A stretch of DNA of 64,000 nucleotides from Crocinitomicaceae bacterium. Lineage in GTDB: Bacteria; Bacteroidota; Bacteroidia; Flavobacteriales_D; Crocinitomicaceae. The stretch covers positions 252,803-316,802 of the forward strand of contig JACJYW010000006.1 in assembly GCA_020635955.1 (NCBI GenBank), in the 5' to 3' direction. Position numbers and translations under genes: made by a program. Below the pieces are notes generated by a model, which saw nothing but the letters and a program-made list of their open reading frames with translations, was not told the DNA's origin and searched no databases. Position 1 is the stretch's first letter. Every line of letters starts with the position of its first letter. Below, piece by piece: positions 51,771-61,664 of this stretch.

Positions 51771-53940
51771 GCGACACAATTCTATTATTTTCATAAATAT
51801 TGATAAGATATATACCTGATTCATAATCAGATAGATCTAAAATCATTTCTGCTTTCCCAGCGAATGCCATATAAAGAAGTCTCTTCCCCGTTAGATCTGT
51901 TAATTCGATCATTCCGTTTTGAAGCAAGTTATCAGACTTCACCGAAATACTGTTATTGGTTGGGTTTGGATAGATCAAAAATTGGTATTCATTAACATCT
52001 GCACCAAGGTCTGGACATGTTCCAAACATATTAGCATCCATCCAATTGATGCGATCTACAGTCCATGTTTTCAAATAATCAATCTCTTCAAGATAAGTAT
52101 TCCCTACATAATTATTGGGCCACACATAACTACCTAAAGTGTTCCATTTAGTGAAATTCCGTCCAGCCGCATCAGTTAAATAAATGGCTTGAGCATCAAT
52201 AAATGCCAAAATGCTATCCGCGTGTAATTCATCTTGTCTAAGTTCTTGCCATCTACAGTTCAATTTGTGTGTGAATTCAGGATCTGTCACCAGCTTATTC
52301 CAATGAAATGGATTATTCAATGATCCACCACCACCACAAACATCATTAAAATAGATCTCCCAACCAGTGGTTAACCCACCATCACAATAATTGGCATTAC
52401 CCCAGCCCAAATTAAAATCCCATAAAGGACCGGCAACGAGCTTACCACCTTCATGGATATGCTGCTTGTGATAGAAGGTACTGATCCTATAACCATCTAC
52501 ATTTTTACTGATCTCATTCATGATCATGAAATCTACAAATGAATTCACATCTATATAAGGTTCATATCCTAATACCGGATCTGTATAATTTGGACCGTCA
52601 AGAGCTACTTCAAAGTCAGTAATATATTGTTGTATATAGTTCAATTGCAATGGATGAAGCGTATCCAGATCAGGATCATGCATTTGGTAATAAATAGGAC
52701 CCGTAGCAGGAGAAGCAGCCGTGAATGGTGAAGTCCAGGCAATAACACCTCCTCCGGTAGTTTTATCTATTTTAACTATGTACCCCCCGGTAATTTCATT
52801 GTTTACTGTATCACTATACTCCAGCTCATTGATATTCACTCTTCCTGGTGTTTGCTTGATCTTTTCGGTCAAAACATAAACGCCAACGTATTCACCATTC
52901 AATACCAATTCACACAACTTAGTTCTTGGTGCCCAACGCCCCAATTCACTACCTAACTTATAGGTTAGCACGTTTCTAATCAATGATTTATCAGAATAAG
53001 GAGCAATAAGTGCATAATCATTATCCGCCGGCCAATCAAAAAGCGAAACATTATAGTTGCTGGAATCAGGACCACGGGTTTCTATAGCGTAAGGCTTCTT
53101 AGGAAATGATTGGGAAGAAGAACCTCTTCGTTCAATTCCAATATTGCCATAATATTCATTGTAAGGATCATTGATATAATTAAGATTACCTTCCCCATTG
53201 TAGATGATCCCCATAATCGCATCAATTTTAGGTTCATCCGGTACAGTGATATTCCCAACTGTGTTAATTACAACAATTGGCAAATTTGAAGATGTAAAAA
53301 CGAAAGGTGGAACAAACCAATTAGGTACCGGGCTGTAATTATTAGAAGTATTGCTAATACCAAAATGAAGAAACACTCTGGATGACATGTCACTTGAAGT
53401 TGCAGATTCATTGTGTGTTTGAACCGCAAGCACATTCACTCCCTGATTCAAATTTGCACTTAAAAAAGATTTGCTAATAGTGTATTGAGCAGGATAAGCC
53501 CCTTGATAGGCAAGCGCTTCATGCAAACCTGAAGCCTGTTGATCCCAAGTCGGCTGTCCCGTTCCGGCTAGTAGATCTCTGGTGATTTCAACGCCATTCA
53601 AATAAGCCACAAAAGCGTCATCATAATCAATGGTCAAGGCCGCTATAAAAATATTTGAGGTATCTACAACGTTGAATTCAATGCGTTGAAAACAGGATAT
53701 TGTTCCATTGGGAAGAACGGTTTGATCATCTCCATCACCATAACCAAAACCTCCCTGACCTGTACTCCAGCCGGTTGTATTGAACCCTACATCATTCCAT
53801 GCAGGATCAACAGCAGATGAAGGAACTAAATAATTCCAAATATCTGTTTCAAAAACAGCTGTTTCCCAATGATCGACCTGCGAGAATAATTTAGTTCCCG
53901 ATAGTAGAATAACAATAAGTAGAGTAAGATGTCTTAACAT
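51748..53940 (-). CDS. T9SS type A secreted CotH-kinase-family protein
   Basis: The 730-residue protein has a signal peptide and an N-terminal ~180-residue beta domain (DDAFVAYLNGVEITRDLL). A CotH-type protein-kinase-like domain follows (about 240-600): KKPYAIETRG, SLIRNVLTYKLGSELG, NGEYVGVYVLTEKIK and the GPLWDFNLGWGN active-site block with its conserved Asp. CotH proteins phosphorylate spore-coat or surface proteins in other bacteria. The C-terminal sorting domain (FLIYPNPTNNSI ... HEKIIRL) directs it to the T9SS. Confidence 0.9.
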   Translation of the reverse strand: MLRHLTLLIVILLSGTKLFSQVDHWETAVFETDIWNYLVPSSAVDPAWNDVGFNTTGWSTGQGGFGYGDGDDQTVLPNGTISCFQRIEFNVVDTSNIFIAALTIDYDDAFVAYLNGVEITRDLLAGTGQPTWDQQASGLHEALAYQGAYPAQYTISKSFLSANLNQGVNVLAVQTHNESATSSDMSSRVFLHFGISNTSNNYSPVPNWFVPPFVFTSSNLPIVVINTVGNITVPDEPKIDAIMGIIYNGEGNLNYINDPYNEYYGNIGIERRGSSSQSFPKKPYAIETRGPDSSNYNVSLFDWPADNDYALIAPYSDKSLIRNVLTYKLGSELGRWAPRTKLCELVLNGEYVGVYVLTEKIKQTPGRVNINELEYSDTVNNEITGGYIVKIDKTTGGGVIAWTSPFTAASPATGPIYYQMHDPDLDTLHPLQLNYIQQYITDFEVALDGPNYTDPVLGYEPYIDVNSFVDFMIMNEISKNVDGYRISTFYHKQHIHEGGKLVAGPLWDFNLGWGNANYCDGGLTTGWEIYFNDVCGGGGSLNNPFHWNKLVTDPEFTHKLNCRWQELRQDELHADSILAFIDAQAIYLTDAAGRNFTKWNTLGSYVWPNNYVGNTYLEEIDYLKTWTVDRINWMDANMFGTCPDLGADVNEYQFLIYPNPTNNSISVKSDNLLQNGMIELTDLTGKRLLYMAFAGKAEMILDLSDYESGIYLINIYENNRIVSHEKIIRL

Positions 53941-54039
53941 CCAATTTAATTATGCTTAACACTAAGTTAACGTTAAAAATTGGAAAAAGGTGAGAATAAA
54001 GGACATTCTAAGGCCTTCATTCCTATAAGACTTTGAAAA

Positions 54040-54408
54040 CTAGAATAAAGTAAAAACTTTTTTACTTGAATTCTTTGAAGCACAATCTATATAACCTTTC
54101 TCGCACAATTCATAAAATTTAAATTGTACAATATGTGTTTCATTCTCATAAAGAAAAGTCACTACACAAAGATCATCCGGACCTTCAATAAATCCATTTT
54201 TATAAAATCTTTGAAAGCGCACATTGGAAACACCATTAGGTAGTTGAACTCCTGACAACTGATCAAGATTGAAATCCCCATGTCTTACATGGTTTTCAGC
54301 TTCAGGCAGAGGAATAACGACATTGTCGTTAGCTAAAAGATCTGAAGGCTTAGCTATTATAGCTAACCCCAGTAACATACTGTAAACTAAGAACTTTCTC
54401 CTTTTCAT
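54040..54408 (-). CDS. Exported protein of unknown function
   Basis: The 122-residue protein (ATG 54408) has a signal sequence (MKRRKFLVYSMLLGLAIIAKP) and a short mature beta region with one Cys pair (ELCEKGYIDC). An upstream TTG at 54417 is rejected. The ATG follows the pirin stop codon by one base, so it is the second gene of a pirin operon. Function unknown. Confidence 0.7.
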   Translation of the reverse strand: MKRRKFLVYSMLLGLAIIAKPSDLLANDNVVIPLPEAENHVRHGDFNLDQLSGVQLPNGVSNVRFQRFYKNGFIEGPDDLCVVTFLYENETHIVQFKFYELCEKGYIDCASKNSSKKVFTLF

Positions 54409-54409
54409 T

Positions 54410-55279
54410 TTATTCAAATTCTTCGGTTAAGATACCCATTTTTCCGCTTTGATAATCTAAAATAGCCTGTCTAATTTCATCTTCTGTATTCATGACGAAC
54501 GGTCCGTAGGTACTCACTTCTTCATTAATAGGTTGACCTGACAGTAGCATCAACCTAGTATTCTCCATAGCTTCCACTACAATTGACGTGCCATCATTAT
54601 TTAAATGAAGCATGTTTTTTCCTGTAATTAATTGATCATTATTTACTTTGAAAGAACCATCTAATTGATAAATAAGCGCATTATATGTTTCAGGGATCTG
54701 GATCTCATGTTTCCCTCCTATTTCCATATCGATTCGCAGTATCAAAACGTCACTGTATGGTTGAATTGGCCCTTTGGTTTCTTTGTAATCACCTGTCACC
54801 AATGCCAGTTTAACTTTAGGATCTCCAACATCCACTATAGGAGTATCTTCTTTTGTTATAGCTTGATAATTCGGTTCTGTCATTTTATGTGAAGATGGAG
54901 CATTTACCCAAAACTGAATAAATTCAAACTCCCCTCCTTTTTCAGCAATTTCTTGCGCAGGACGCTCAGAATGCACTATGCCTTTTCCTGAATTCATCCA
55001 TTGTGTACCGCCACCATAAACCACTTGCGATTCACCTGTTGAATCTCTATGATGTACGCCGCCTTCATAAATAAACGTTACCGGTGAAAAACCTCTGTGC
55101 GGATGTGGTCCTACCCCAACAGTACTTTGATGTTGACCACCTTCCATATTCTGTTTCCAGTGATGGATCAATAAGAATGGATCAATTTGATCAACACCTC
55201 TGTAAGGCAATGCCTGGTCAAGGATATGACCTCCCATGTTGATCTTAAAAGCTGGTACAATTTGTTTAATCGTTCTCAT
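54410..55279 (-). CDS. Pirin-family protein
   Basis: The 289-residue bicupin has the metal-binding residues of pirin in the N-terminal cupin: PHPHRGFS (two His), HHRDSTGE (His) and SGKGIVHSE (Glu). It continues with the second cupin and ends GILTEEFE. Pirins act as redox-sensing transcription cofactors or quercetinases; which one is unknown here. It is the first gene of a pair with the exported protein and has a strong Shine-Dalgarno sequence, unusual in this window. Confidence 0.9.
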   Translation of the reverse strand: MRTIKQIVPAFKINMGGHILDQALPYRGVDQIDPFLLIHHWKQNMEGGQHQSTVGVGPHPHRGFSPVTFIYEGGVHHRDSTGESQVVYGGGTQWMNSGKGIVHSERPAQEIAEKGGEFEFIQFWVNAPSSHKMTEPNYQAITKEDTPIVDVGDPKVKLALVTGDYKETKGPIQPYSDVLILRIDMEIGGKHEIQIPETYNALIYQLDGSFKVNNDQLITGKNMLHLNNDGTSIVVEAMENTRLMLLSGQPINEEVSTYGPFVMNTEDEIRQAILDYQSGKMGILTEEFE

Positions 55280-55284
55280 AATAA

Positions 55285-55290
55285 CCTCCT
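55285..55290 (-). promoter_or_regulatory. Shine-Dalgarno site AGGAGG of the pirin gene
   Basis: AGGAGG lies five bases before the ATG at 55279 on the minus strand, a perfect match to the anti-Shine-Dalgarno core. Bacteroidota ribosomes usually do not depend on such sites, and no other gene here has one so clear. Confidence 0.6.
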
Positions 55291-55337
55291 GTAAACAAAG
55301 TTATTAAAATTACATGTTCCAACATGTATATTAAGGA

Positions 55338-56084
55338 TTATTTAACAAGCTTCCCTCCTTTAGCCAATTTACTTAGACCCAATTTATTAATATAATAAAC
55401 ATAGAATCCCATAGTGAACACGGCAAAAACAGTAAAAATATGCCACATAAAATGGGTTCCCTGAGGCAACAGATCGGGAAATGGATTAGGAGATGGATAG
55501 TCTGAGGCACGGCACGCTAAAGCCAATCCCAGGAACAGAAAAGTAGCCGCAGCATACTTTACTTTATAAAAATTGGTTTTCCCCAAAATGATCAATACGG
55601 GAGCAAAGAATGATGCACCGACAAAGAAATAACCAAAATTAGGCGCCAATTCACGCATTCCTTCATATTGGACTAAAAAAGCAATCGATAATCCACCGAG
55701 TAAATAAAAACCTAGAACCACTAGAACTCCATAATACCAACGTTTCACAATTTGCGTCCACAAGTAAGTTGATAAAGTCATGCTCATTAATGAAGCCGGC
55801 ATAAAATCTAAGAACAGCATCCACCTGTCTGTTCTAAGCGCATGAAATAAAGTACTACCTAACCCATTTAGAAATAATAAAGGAAGAATTGCCAATATGA
55901 TAGCATTTTCACGATACTCTCCTTTTAGTTTATACAACCAAAAAATGATGGGTATGAAGAAAAATAAAGACGAATAAGCATTCCAAGGTTCTTTGATCAA
56001 AGCATCCTGCACAAATTCATGATAATAGGGTCCTCCATCATGGATCTGCGTTTGTCTTATGGCAATTTCAAGGCTATCTAACAT
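55338..56084 (-). CDS. CREST-superfamily membrane hydrolase (alkaline-ceramidase-like)
   Basis: The 248-residue protein (ATG 56084; the frame's first codon, TTG 56093, overlaps a promoter box) has seven hydrophobic segments. It carries the CREST motif set: an early EPWNAYSS (E and N/S), GLGSTLFHA with Ser and His, RWMLFLDFMPAS with Asp, and late HFMWHIF with the zinc-binding HxxxH. This superfamily includes alkaline ceramidases and PAQR receptors. A lipid amidase activity is possible; the substrate is not known. It is divergent from the DUF1905-like gene. Confidence 0.75.
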   Translation of the reverse strand: MLDSLEIAIRQTQIHDGGPYYHEFVQDALIKEPWNAYSSLFFFIPIIFWLYKLKGEYRENAIILAILPLLFLNGLGSTLFHALRTDRWMLFLDFMPASLMSMTLSTYLWTQIVKRWYYGVLVVLGFYLLGGLSIAFLVQYEGMRELAPNFGYFFVGASFFAPVLIILGKTNFYKVKYAAATFLFLGLALACRASDYPSPNPFPDLLPQGTHFMWHIFTVFAVFTMGFYVYYINKLGLSKLAKGGKLVK

Positions 56085-56090
56085 GTCTTT

Positions 56091-56098
56091 CAAAGATA
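56091..56098 (-). promoter_or_regulatory. -7 box TATCTTTG next to the CREST gene
   Basis: TATCTTTG on the minus strand is a full TAnnTTTG match and ends 6 bases before the ATG at 56084, implying a leaderless or very short leader mRNA. It also argues against the upstream TTG start. Confidence 0.5.
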
Positions 56099-56144
56099 AT
56101 TAGTCTTAAATTAGATGGACTTTACAGGAAGAAAAATTCAATCA

Positions 56145-56666
56145 ATGTCGCATAAATTTCAAGCAAATCTGGAATATGTTTCTGATTCTACCTTAATGTG
56201 GAATTATCGAATTGTAGTTTCGGATGAGATCATGGAAGCTTATAAAGACACCGATAAGCGAATCAAATGCTCGATCAACGGCAACAAACCTATACAATGC
56301 GCTTTATTCTCTAACGGAGACGGGACGTTCTATATTACACTCAATAAAGAACTAAGAAATAAGTTAAAAATAGAGGTTGGAGACTTATTAGATGTGGAGA
56401 TCTCTAAAGACGAGAGTAAATACGGGATTTTTGTGCCTGATTTTTTTGAGGAATTGTGTTTTCAGGATCCTGAAGCAGATCGCTATTTTCATCAACTCAC
56501 ACCAGGAAAGCAGAGAACATTACTGCATATAATTGGGAAATTGAAATCCGAACAAAAACAGTTGGAAAAAGCTTTAACGATCTTTGACTATCTGAAAAAT
56601 GTGGAGGGGAAACTGGATTTTAAAGAATTGAACGAAGCCTTTAAGAACAGTCGTTTTAAAATGTAA
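56145..56666 (+). CDS. DUF1905/YdeI-type protein
   Basis: The 173-residue protein (ATG 56145; the ATG at 56115 would add 10 residues and lies near the divergent promoter) has the DUF1905-like N-terminal beta barrel (HKFQANLEYVSDSTLMWNYRIVV), continuing into an IEVGDLLDVEI barrel strand (double-psi/swapped-hairpin type). The C-terminal third is the helical YdeI/OmpD-associated segment (FHQLTPGKQRTLLHIIGKLKS). Function is unclear; such proteins have been linked to bacteriocin or peptide resistance. Its end meets the stop of the convergent OmpA gene. Confidence 0.8.
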   Translation: MSHKFQANLEYVSDSTLMWNYRIVVSDEIMEAYKDTDKRIKCSINGNKPIQCALFSNGDGTFYITLNKELRNKLKIEVGDLLDVEISKDESKYGIFVPDFFEELCFQDPEADRYFHQLTPGKQRTLLHIIGKLKSEQKQLEKALTIFDYLKNVEGKLDFKELNEAFKNSRFKM

Positions 56667-58961
56667 TTAGTAGATACGGATCTCAGCCCTTCTGTTCAAA
56701 GCATCATTGGTTTCATCTACCAATTGTGTTTCACCATAAGCATTCACAATAAATCGATTAGAAGACAAACCTTTATTTACGAAATACTCTACTACCCAAT
56801 CCCCTCTTTTACCTGATAAAATAAGGTTGTATTCATCAGAATTCTTAGCATCTGCATAGGCATTCACTTCTACTTTTAAAGCAGGATTCGATTTTAATAA
56901 TTTATAAAGCTCACTTAATTTCCCCAGGTCAGCATTCTTTACATTGCTCTTATTGCTATCAAAGTACACGACAACAATGTCATAATTGGTTTTTATATTG
57001 ATCTCAATATCAAGCGAGTCTTCTGTTACATGCGTTAGGTGATGATCTGTATCAAATCCAAGAGGTTTGAAAATAAAGAAATCGTTTTGCCCTCGTCTCA
57101 ACTGTGCTATTTTCTTACCATTCCTGTCAAAAATGTACAGGGTGAAATCATCCAACTGTAGATTGGCATCCATTTCATCTACCTTGAAAAGGAAATTATC
57201 CTCTACAGGTAAATTTCTGAATCTGAACCTACCCTGTTTGTCAGTATAGGTCTCATTCAACAACAAACCATCCTCATTGTACGCCTGCACCTTTAATCCT
57301 TCAGTATATTCACCACTGAGATTCTTATATTCAAAGTACCCCGAAACGGTCTGAGATTCTAACACGAACATCTCATCATTTTCTTCAATAACTTTAAGGG
57401 TATTGGAGAAAGACGGTTTCAATTTTCTGTATGTAAACGAACCTTTAGGATCTGATTTCAATTGCGCTACAACATTACCTTTCTTATCAAAGATCAATAG
57501 AATGAGTTCTTCATCATTTTCAGGAACGGTCAGGATATAATTTTCAGACATATCCAACTGTCTAAAATCAAAGTTTCCGTTTTTATCTGTGAATGTTTGG
57601 AATTTCATGTTCCCATCTTCATCTTCCAGTAATACCTTCAATTGATTCGGATATTCGCCCGGAATATTCTCATAAATGAACTGCCCGGTTAAATGGCCTT
57701 GATTTAACTCCAGATCGATCATATCTTCAGGGATCAAGGTTAGTGTACCACTTTTATCATAACCAAGTCGTTTGTATGAAAAAGCTCCCACTTCATCCGT
57801 TACCAGATCAGTGATCGGGTTTCCATCTTTATCATAGATGGTCAGATATAATTCATCCTCTGTTTTCGCCCTTATCTTAAACTCGCCATCATAATCAATG
57901 TTAGAGAAAAAGAACTCTCCTTTTTTGTCTGTATTGGTTTCAAATAAAATGTCATCATCTTCATTTACCACGATCACCTTTAATCCTTGTGGATTTCCAT
58001 CAATATTTCTATAAGTGAATTTACCCGCTAGTGCATTCCTAATCGTCACTTTCTTATCCATCTTAAAGAAAAGTATATCATCATTACCGCCTTTGTTGGT
58101 TGAATAGAATCCCTTTTTCATTCCTGGATAGACGTACATTCCAAAATCATCCATTTCCGAATTCAAGCCTACCACTTCCTGCGGAAAATCGCCTTTTTGA
58201 CCAACAATTTTCCAATAAAGATCCAGTCCGCCTTTGCCACCAGTCTTATCTGAAGCATAAAAAATATATTCATCTACAACACAAGGAAATACCTCATTGC
58301 TTTCTGTATTGATCTCTTCAAGATTTACAGGCAATCCCCATTCTCCGTTTTTGATCTCAGAATAATAAATATCCTTACCACCTTTCCCGCCAGACAAATC
58401 AGATGCGAAATACAACCTATTCAGCCTAGAGTCAAAGTACGGATGACCAAATGAATACTGTTCATTATTGAAAGGTAAAGCTATAGGTTCACCCCAATCT
58501 TTTCCTTCACGCATAGACATATATAACTGAGGTCTATACTTTTCATTTTTCGACCTATTCTTTTTTGCAACTTCTTGTACTTTAGAAAAATACATAGTAT
58601 CACCTGAAGCTGAAATACATAAAGGTCCAGTGTGATTATCAGTCATTAATTTATTCGATACGATCTGAATATTCTTGATCTTTAAGTCTTGCTCAGAATC
58701 CCCTTTTATTGATCCAGTGAAAATATTCAGATATCCCGAACGTTTCCAGTTGTTTTCACCCAAATTATGAAGATCATATTCCCTTGAAGAAGTCATATAG
58801 AATTGATCACCATACACGAAAGGACTAAAATCGCTACCCGGAGTATTCAATTCTTTTAATTCAAATGCCTCACATTGAATTTCAACTTCAAGTATCTCAT
58901 AGGTTTGCCCCCAGCTTATAGCGGCAATAAAGGATAATATAAAAGGAAACCAACTTTTCAT
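56667..58961 (-). CDS. OmpA-family protein with PD40 and regulatory-like repeats (T9SS surface operon)
   Basis: The 764-residue protein has a signal peptide and a PD40/WD40-like propeller (about 40-300; YFASDLSGGKGGKDIYYSEIKNG, YASDKTGGKGGLDLYW). Four related ~95-residue modules follow (about 305-640; repeated GEFFFSNIDYDG, GNFDFRQLDMSE, GRFRFRNLPVED, with DKxGNxV...FxYRKL). A C-terminal OmpA peptidoglycan-binding domain (VVVYFDSNKSNV ... VEVNAYADAKNSDEYN ... NRRAEIRIY) ends it. This plan (PD40 plus OmpA) resembles PorE-type anchors of the T9SS. Its ATG overlaps the porP stop (TAATG), so the two are coupled. Confidence 0.88.
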   Translation of the reverse strand: MKSWFPFILSFIAAISWGQTYEILEVEIQCEAFELKELNTPGSDFSPFVYGDQFYMTSSREYDLHNLGENNWKRSGYLNIFTGSIKGDSEQDLKIKNIQIVSNKLMTDNHTGPLCISASGDTMYFSKVQEVAKKNRSKNEKYRPQLYMSMREGKDWGEPIALPFNNEQYSFGHPYFDSRLNRLYFASDLSGGKGGKDIYYSEIKNGEWGLPVNLEEINTESNEVFPCVVDEYIFYASDKTGGKGGLDLYWKIVGQKGDFPQEVVGLNSEMDDFGMYVYPGMKKGFYSTNKGGNDDILFFKMDKKVTIRNALAGKFTYRNIDGNPQGLKVIVVNEDDDILFETNTDKKGEFFFSNIDYDGEFKIRAKTEDELYLTIYDKDGNPITDLVTDEVGAFSYKRLGYDKSGTLTLIPEDMIDLELNQGHLTGQFIYENIPGEYPNQLKVLLEDEDGNMKFQTFTDKNGNFDFRQLDMSENYILTVPENDEELILLIFDKKGNVVAQLKSDPKGSFTYRKLKPSFSNTLKVIEENDEMFVLESQTVSGYFEYKNLSGEYTEGLKVQAYNEDGLLLNETYTDKQGRFRFRNLPVEDNFLFKVDEMDANLQLDDFTLYIFDRNGKKIAQLRRGQNDFFIFKPLGFDTDHHLTHVTEDSLDIEINIKTNYDIVVVYFDSNKSNVKNADLGKLSELYKLLKSNPALKVEVNAYADAKNSDEYNLILSGKRGDWVVEYFVNKGLSSNRFIVNAYGETQLVDETNDALNRRAEIRIY

Positions 58962-59884
58962 TATAGATACCTAGGCGATACTGTTTGCGTGTTTTTTATG
59001 TTAAAATCAAATCCTAAAAAGACCTCATGCGATCCTTTATTATAGGCCCCAAATTTATTGTAATTAAGGTCATACGCATACCCTATTCTCATAAAGTCAG
59101 TAATATTTACTTCCGTTAACATTACCAGGCTACTCGTATTTCTTAGTGAGATTCCAACCCAGAATCTTTTATAGAACATAGCAGAAACGTTCAAGTCCAC
59201 ATTAACAGGAGCACCCGGAACAGCTTTAATCAGTATAGAAGGTTTCAACAAAAAGTTCTTTTTCATTTCAAAGACATAACCTGTATTCAACATGAAATGT
59301 CTTCTTAATCTAATGTTTGTTATTAATGAATCAGGATAATCACGGAATTTAAAATTATGACTGGTTAAGTGATTGGCGGACAATCCAACATAGAATTTTT
59401 GCATGTAGTAATACACACCAAAGTCAAAGCTAGGGACCATAGCTGAAGCTTTTCCGCCAATATCTAACTGATCATTATCCTCTTTAAAATTCAGCTTATC
59501 TCTATCAAGAATGGTGTTGTATACGCCACCGCGCAAACCAAAAGACAGTTTGCTTTTATCAAATTTTAATATGTAAGCACCAGTAACAGCTGCTATAATA
59601 TTTCTCGAAGGTCCTAACTGGTCATGTGCAAAATTTATACCCCAGGCTAAGCCAGTTTTTGCTGCCGGTGCATGGAAAGCAAATGACTGAGTAGTTGGTG
59701 CTCCAGGCATTCCTACCCATTGACTTCTATGTAATAAAACAGCACTATAGGAATTTCGCGAACCAGCATAAGCCGGGTTAATTGCAAAAGGATTAAACAT
59801 ATACTGACTGTACAAAGCATCTTGCTGTGCATACAGATCTAATCCTGCAATAATGATCAATATGAATAATATTATTTTCTTCAT
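58961..59884 (-). CDS. PorP/SprF-family outer membrane protein
   Basis: The 307-residue protein has a signal peptide ending DLYAQ, then the PorP/SprF start QQDALYSQYMFNPFAINPAYAGS, and about 12-14 amphipathic beta strands. It ends in a T9SS-related barrel (HEVFLGFDFNIKN). SprF/PorP proteins act as outer-membrane anchors or export helpers for T9SS type B secreted partners, and genes are usually paired, as here. It begins one base after the type B gene. A truncated copy lies at 61665-61787. Confidence 0.92.
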   Translation of the reverse strand: MKKIILFILIIIAGLDLYAQQDALYSQYMFNPFAINPAYAGSRNSYSAVLLHRSQWVGMPGAPTTQSFAFHAPAAKTGLAWGINFAHDQLGPSRNIIAAVTGAYILKFDKSKLSFGLRGGVYNTILDRDKLNFKEDNDQLDIGGKASAMVPSFDFGVYYYMQKFYVGLSANHLTSHNFKFRDYPDSLITNIRLRRHFMLNTGYVFEMKKNFLLKPSILIKAVPGAPVNVDLNVSAMFYKRFWVGISLRNTSSLVMLTEVNITDFMRIGYAYDLNYNKFGAYNKGSHEVFLGFDFNIKNTQTVSPRYL

Positions 59885-59885
59885 C

Positions 59886-60064
59886 CTACCTTAATATCTG
59901 AACCCAACCTGCTTGATCCTGCTCTCCTTCAACTTCCACTTTAAAATAATAGGTTCCTACTGGTACAATACCTCCTAATTTATTCTCTCCACCCCAAATA
60001 ACGTCTGAATTATTATAATTTTCAAATTGAATAATGACATCACCCCAACGATTATAGATCACAA
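59886..60064 (-). repeat. Duplicated T9SS type B domain coding end (copy 1)
   Basis: This segment and 61789-61967 encode the same last ~58 residues, from NTVVIYNRWG on, with most differences silent. Together with the start of porP (59815-59884) it forms one duplicated unit whose second copy is 61718-61967. Confidence 0.75.
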
Positions 60065-61646
60065 CCGTATTTTTTGTGTTTTCAATTCCATCCAAAAACA
60101 GAAAATCATTTTTATTATCGCCATTAGGCGTCATAGCAATATTAGCATTGTTAATGACCAACGAATCGTTAATTAAAGTGTCTCCGCACGTAAAATCAAG
60201 CTCTACTTTGATACTATCGTAGGTTAAACATCCGTAACTATCTTCTACTGAAACAGGATAATATGCAGTTGCAGTTGGTGTAAATGTTACAGAAGAATCA
60301 TAGCCGTTCGTTGTAAAATCTGTCCAGGTATAATACAAGCCTCCTGACCCATAAATAGTAACAGAATCTGTCTCGCAAACTAAATGAGGACCACTAAAAG
60401 TGATCGGATCTCCAATAACATTTATCGGAAAATTAAAACTGTTGTTGGCAGTATTAGCGTCACCAGTGAATGTAACGGTAAATGATTCACTTTGATTGAT
60501 AATCAAGGTACCGATATTAATGAGCTCTGCTGAGCCCGGGCTAACTAATCCACTCCAATTATAGTTGATAGACGACCCTCCAGTTCCTACTAAACTAAAA
60601 CTACCCGAAGTAATTGGACTAGAACCCAAATTTTTAACTGATAATTCTACTATAACTGAACTTCCTGCGCAAACGGATGAATTTCCATCATAGTTTTCGA
60701 TTATAATATCTGTATCTGCTACAGAAGAAATTATAGTACCTGAAGCTCCGGTCACCCAAGCTTCTCCAGCGCTAATCATGTCCAATTGATACAGATCAGT
60801 AGTTACCCCGCTTGTGTTCACAATCCAGTTTATACCCCCATCAGCTGTGGTAATTACCAATCCACCCACTCCGACAGCTATTCCATTATTGGCGTCAAAA
60901 AAATGAATATCTTTTAATTCATTATAGTTACCGATACTATTTGTGGACCAAGTATTACCGCCATCTGTACTTTTTCTTATTAAACCATTTTCTCCAACTG
61001 CCCATAGATTTGCTGTATCGAGTGCATAAAAACCATTAATATTTTCTGGACCGGTCCAAATTACACTAGAATTCCATATCGCCCCGCCGTCAGAGGATCG
61101 ATTCAAATCATTACCATAAAGAATAAAGCCCCTTTGTTGGTCTACGAACTGAAAACTTGTTCCTCCAGGAGTAGGAATGGAATCCCAAGAGACACCTCCA
61201 TCTGTGGTATGCAGAAAATAATCAGACCTCGTTGCCCACCCATGATCAGCATCTACAAAATGAATATTGTAAGCATAGCTAGTAAAAAAAGGATTAGAAT
61301 AAACCAATTGCCAAGCCCCCCCACCATTGGTTGTTTTATAAATGTTAGCGTTGACATAGTCAATCATCCAACCTGTTTGGGTATCAATAAAACAAAGTCC
61401 ATTCAAGCTTGATCCAGGTATTGTTGTTGGGGTCCAAGTGCTCCCGCCATTAGTAGTGCTCAGAACTTTATCTGGATACATCAGAACAAACCCAACATTA
61501 GCATTGACAATATCAACATTGTCTATAAATTGAGTGGTAGTAGTCGAATTTTGTTGCGTCCAAACCAATTGAGAATACCCGTTATTTACTAACGTAAGAG
61601 CGACTTGTATTAAAAATATTTTCAAGAAATAACACTTACTTGGCAT
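59886..61646 (-). CDS. T9SS type B secreted protein with YCF48-like repeats
   Basis: The 586-residue protein (ATG 61646; TTG 61652 rejected) has a signal-like start, about seven YCF48/BNR-type blades (TTNGGSTW, TTDGGVSW, STDGGNTW; residues about 35-310), then two Ig-like/CARDB-like domains. The C-terminal gliding-motility-associated domain is of type B (MTPNGDNKND ... YNRWGDVIIQFEN ... YYFKVE). Its last ~60 codons are nearly identical in DNA to those of the gene at 61789, evidence of recombination. It stands directly before porP (1-base gap), which probably anchors it. Confidence 0.9.
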   Translation of the reverse strand: MPSKCYFLKIFLIQVALTLVNNGYSQLVWTQQNSTTTTQFIDNVDIVNANVGFVLMYPDKVLSTTNGGSTWTPTTIPGSSLNGLCFIDTQTGWMIDYVNANIYKTTNGGGAWQLVYSNPFFTSYAYNIHFVDADHGWATRSDYFLHTTDGGVSWDSIPTPGGTSFQFVDQQRGFILYGNDLNRSSDGGAIWNSSVIWTGPENINGFYALDTANLWAVGENGLIRKSTDGGNTWSTNSIGNYNELKDIHFFDANNGIAVGVGGLVITTADGGINWIVNTSGVTTDLYQLDMISAGEAWVTGASGTIISSVADTDIIIENYDGNSSVCAGSSVIVELSVKNLGSSPITSGSFSLVGTGGSSINYNWSGLVSPGSAELINIGTLIINQSESFTVTFTGDANTANNSFNFPINVIGDPITFSGPHLVCETDSVTIYGSGGLYYTWTDFTTNGYDSSVTFTPTATAYYPVSVEDSYGCLTYDSIKVELDFTCGDTLINDSLVINNANIAMTPNGDNKNDFLFLDGIENTKNTVVIYNRWGDVIIQFENYNNSDVIWGGENKLGGIVPVGTYYFKVEVEGEQDQAGWVQILR

Positions 61647-61664
61647 CTTCAAATATAGGTATTT

